Shown one piece after another: positions 63,866 through 64,000 of a stretch of 64,000 nt of DNA. Numbering within the stretch: the stretch's first letter is position 1; each line of letters opens with the position of its first letter. Made by a program: the position numbers and the translations under genes. Source of the stretch: Schistocerca nitens (Eukaryota; Arthropoda; Insecta; Orthoptera; Acrididae); the NCBI RefSeq assembly GCF_023898315.1, contig NC_064619.1, positions 342,879,150 to 342,943,149 on the forward strand, written 5' to 3'. Below the pieces are notes generated by a model. That model was not told the DNA's origin and ran no database searches. It saw only the letters and a program-made list of their open reading frames with translations.

Positions 63866-64000
63866 CTTCGCTGAAGAGCCAAAGAAACTGGTACACCTGC
63901 ATAATATCGTGAAGGGCGCCCGCAAGCATGCAGAAGTTCCGCAACACAACGTGGCATGGACTCAACTAATGTCTGAAGTAGTGCTGCAGGAAACTGACAC
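63866..64000 (-). mobile_element. Left end of a Tc1-type element (family T8), cut by the window end
   Basis: CGCTGAAGAGCCAAAGAAAC and the following AACGTGGCATGGACTCAACT match the left end of the T8 element at 47885. Only 135 bp are visible, so coding state is unknown. Confidence 0.8.

Overview
The window is eukaryotic and almost certainly from a large-genome orthopteran insect. The closest fit from memory is a Schistocerca-type locust, because the tRNA-derived SINE families, the solo LTRs and the Tc1-like elements all resemble common locust repeats. That assignment is recall; no search was run. I found no convincing host protein-coding exon, no canonical tRNA or rRNA gene, no CRISPR array and no operon. 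Most of what can be identified is transposable-element sequence of many ages, much of it nested.

Layout. 0-10 kb: a solo LTR, a GC-rich patch, a dead Tc1 element, RTE-like LINE remains, several SINEs, and a 1.05-kb inverted-repeat (foldback) element. 10-21 kb: a decayed mariner-like transposase split by a 4.5-kb hAT element that itself holds a solo LTR and two SINEs, followed by a dead Tc1 element and a second foldback element. 21-33 kb: a Tc1-type element with an intact 340-codon transposase, decayed Tc1 and DUF4817-type transposases, a LINE 3' end, SINEs (one 5S-rRNA-derived), a GC-rich patch, and a mariner-superfamily element with long terminal inverted repeats. 33-43.5 kb: an RTE-like LINE interrupted by a SINE and a solo LTR, several transposase fossils, and a 1.4-kb LTR-retrotransposon derivative whose two ends are inverted copies of the same U3 end. 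43.6-47.5 kb: a LINE with a restriction-like endonuclease domain lying between two (TAA)n tracts, as expected for the R4/Dong group. 47.7-50 kb: a three-level nest (LINE, then Tc1, then foldback element). 50-64 kb: poorly assigned sequence, hairpin repeats, a second copy of the intact Tc1 type, a second copy of the dead Tc1 type, SINEs, a pogo/Tigger-like fossil, and the start of another Tc1 copy cut by the window end.

How the parts relate. Many insertions can be ordered because target-site duplications are readable: TA for Tc1, 8 bp for hAT, 4-5 bp for LTRs, 9-17 bp for most SINEs, and 3 bp for the foldback elements. Best candidates for something unusual: (1) five inverted-repeat elements that each carry a tRNA-like A-box/B-box module in both arms, three of them flanked by 3-bp TNA duplications; (2) two near-identical Tc1 elements whose catalytic spacing counts as DD32E instead of DD34E; (3) the palindromic-ended LTR element with a clean 4-bp duplication; (4) one SINE tail attached to different tRNA heads.
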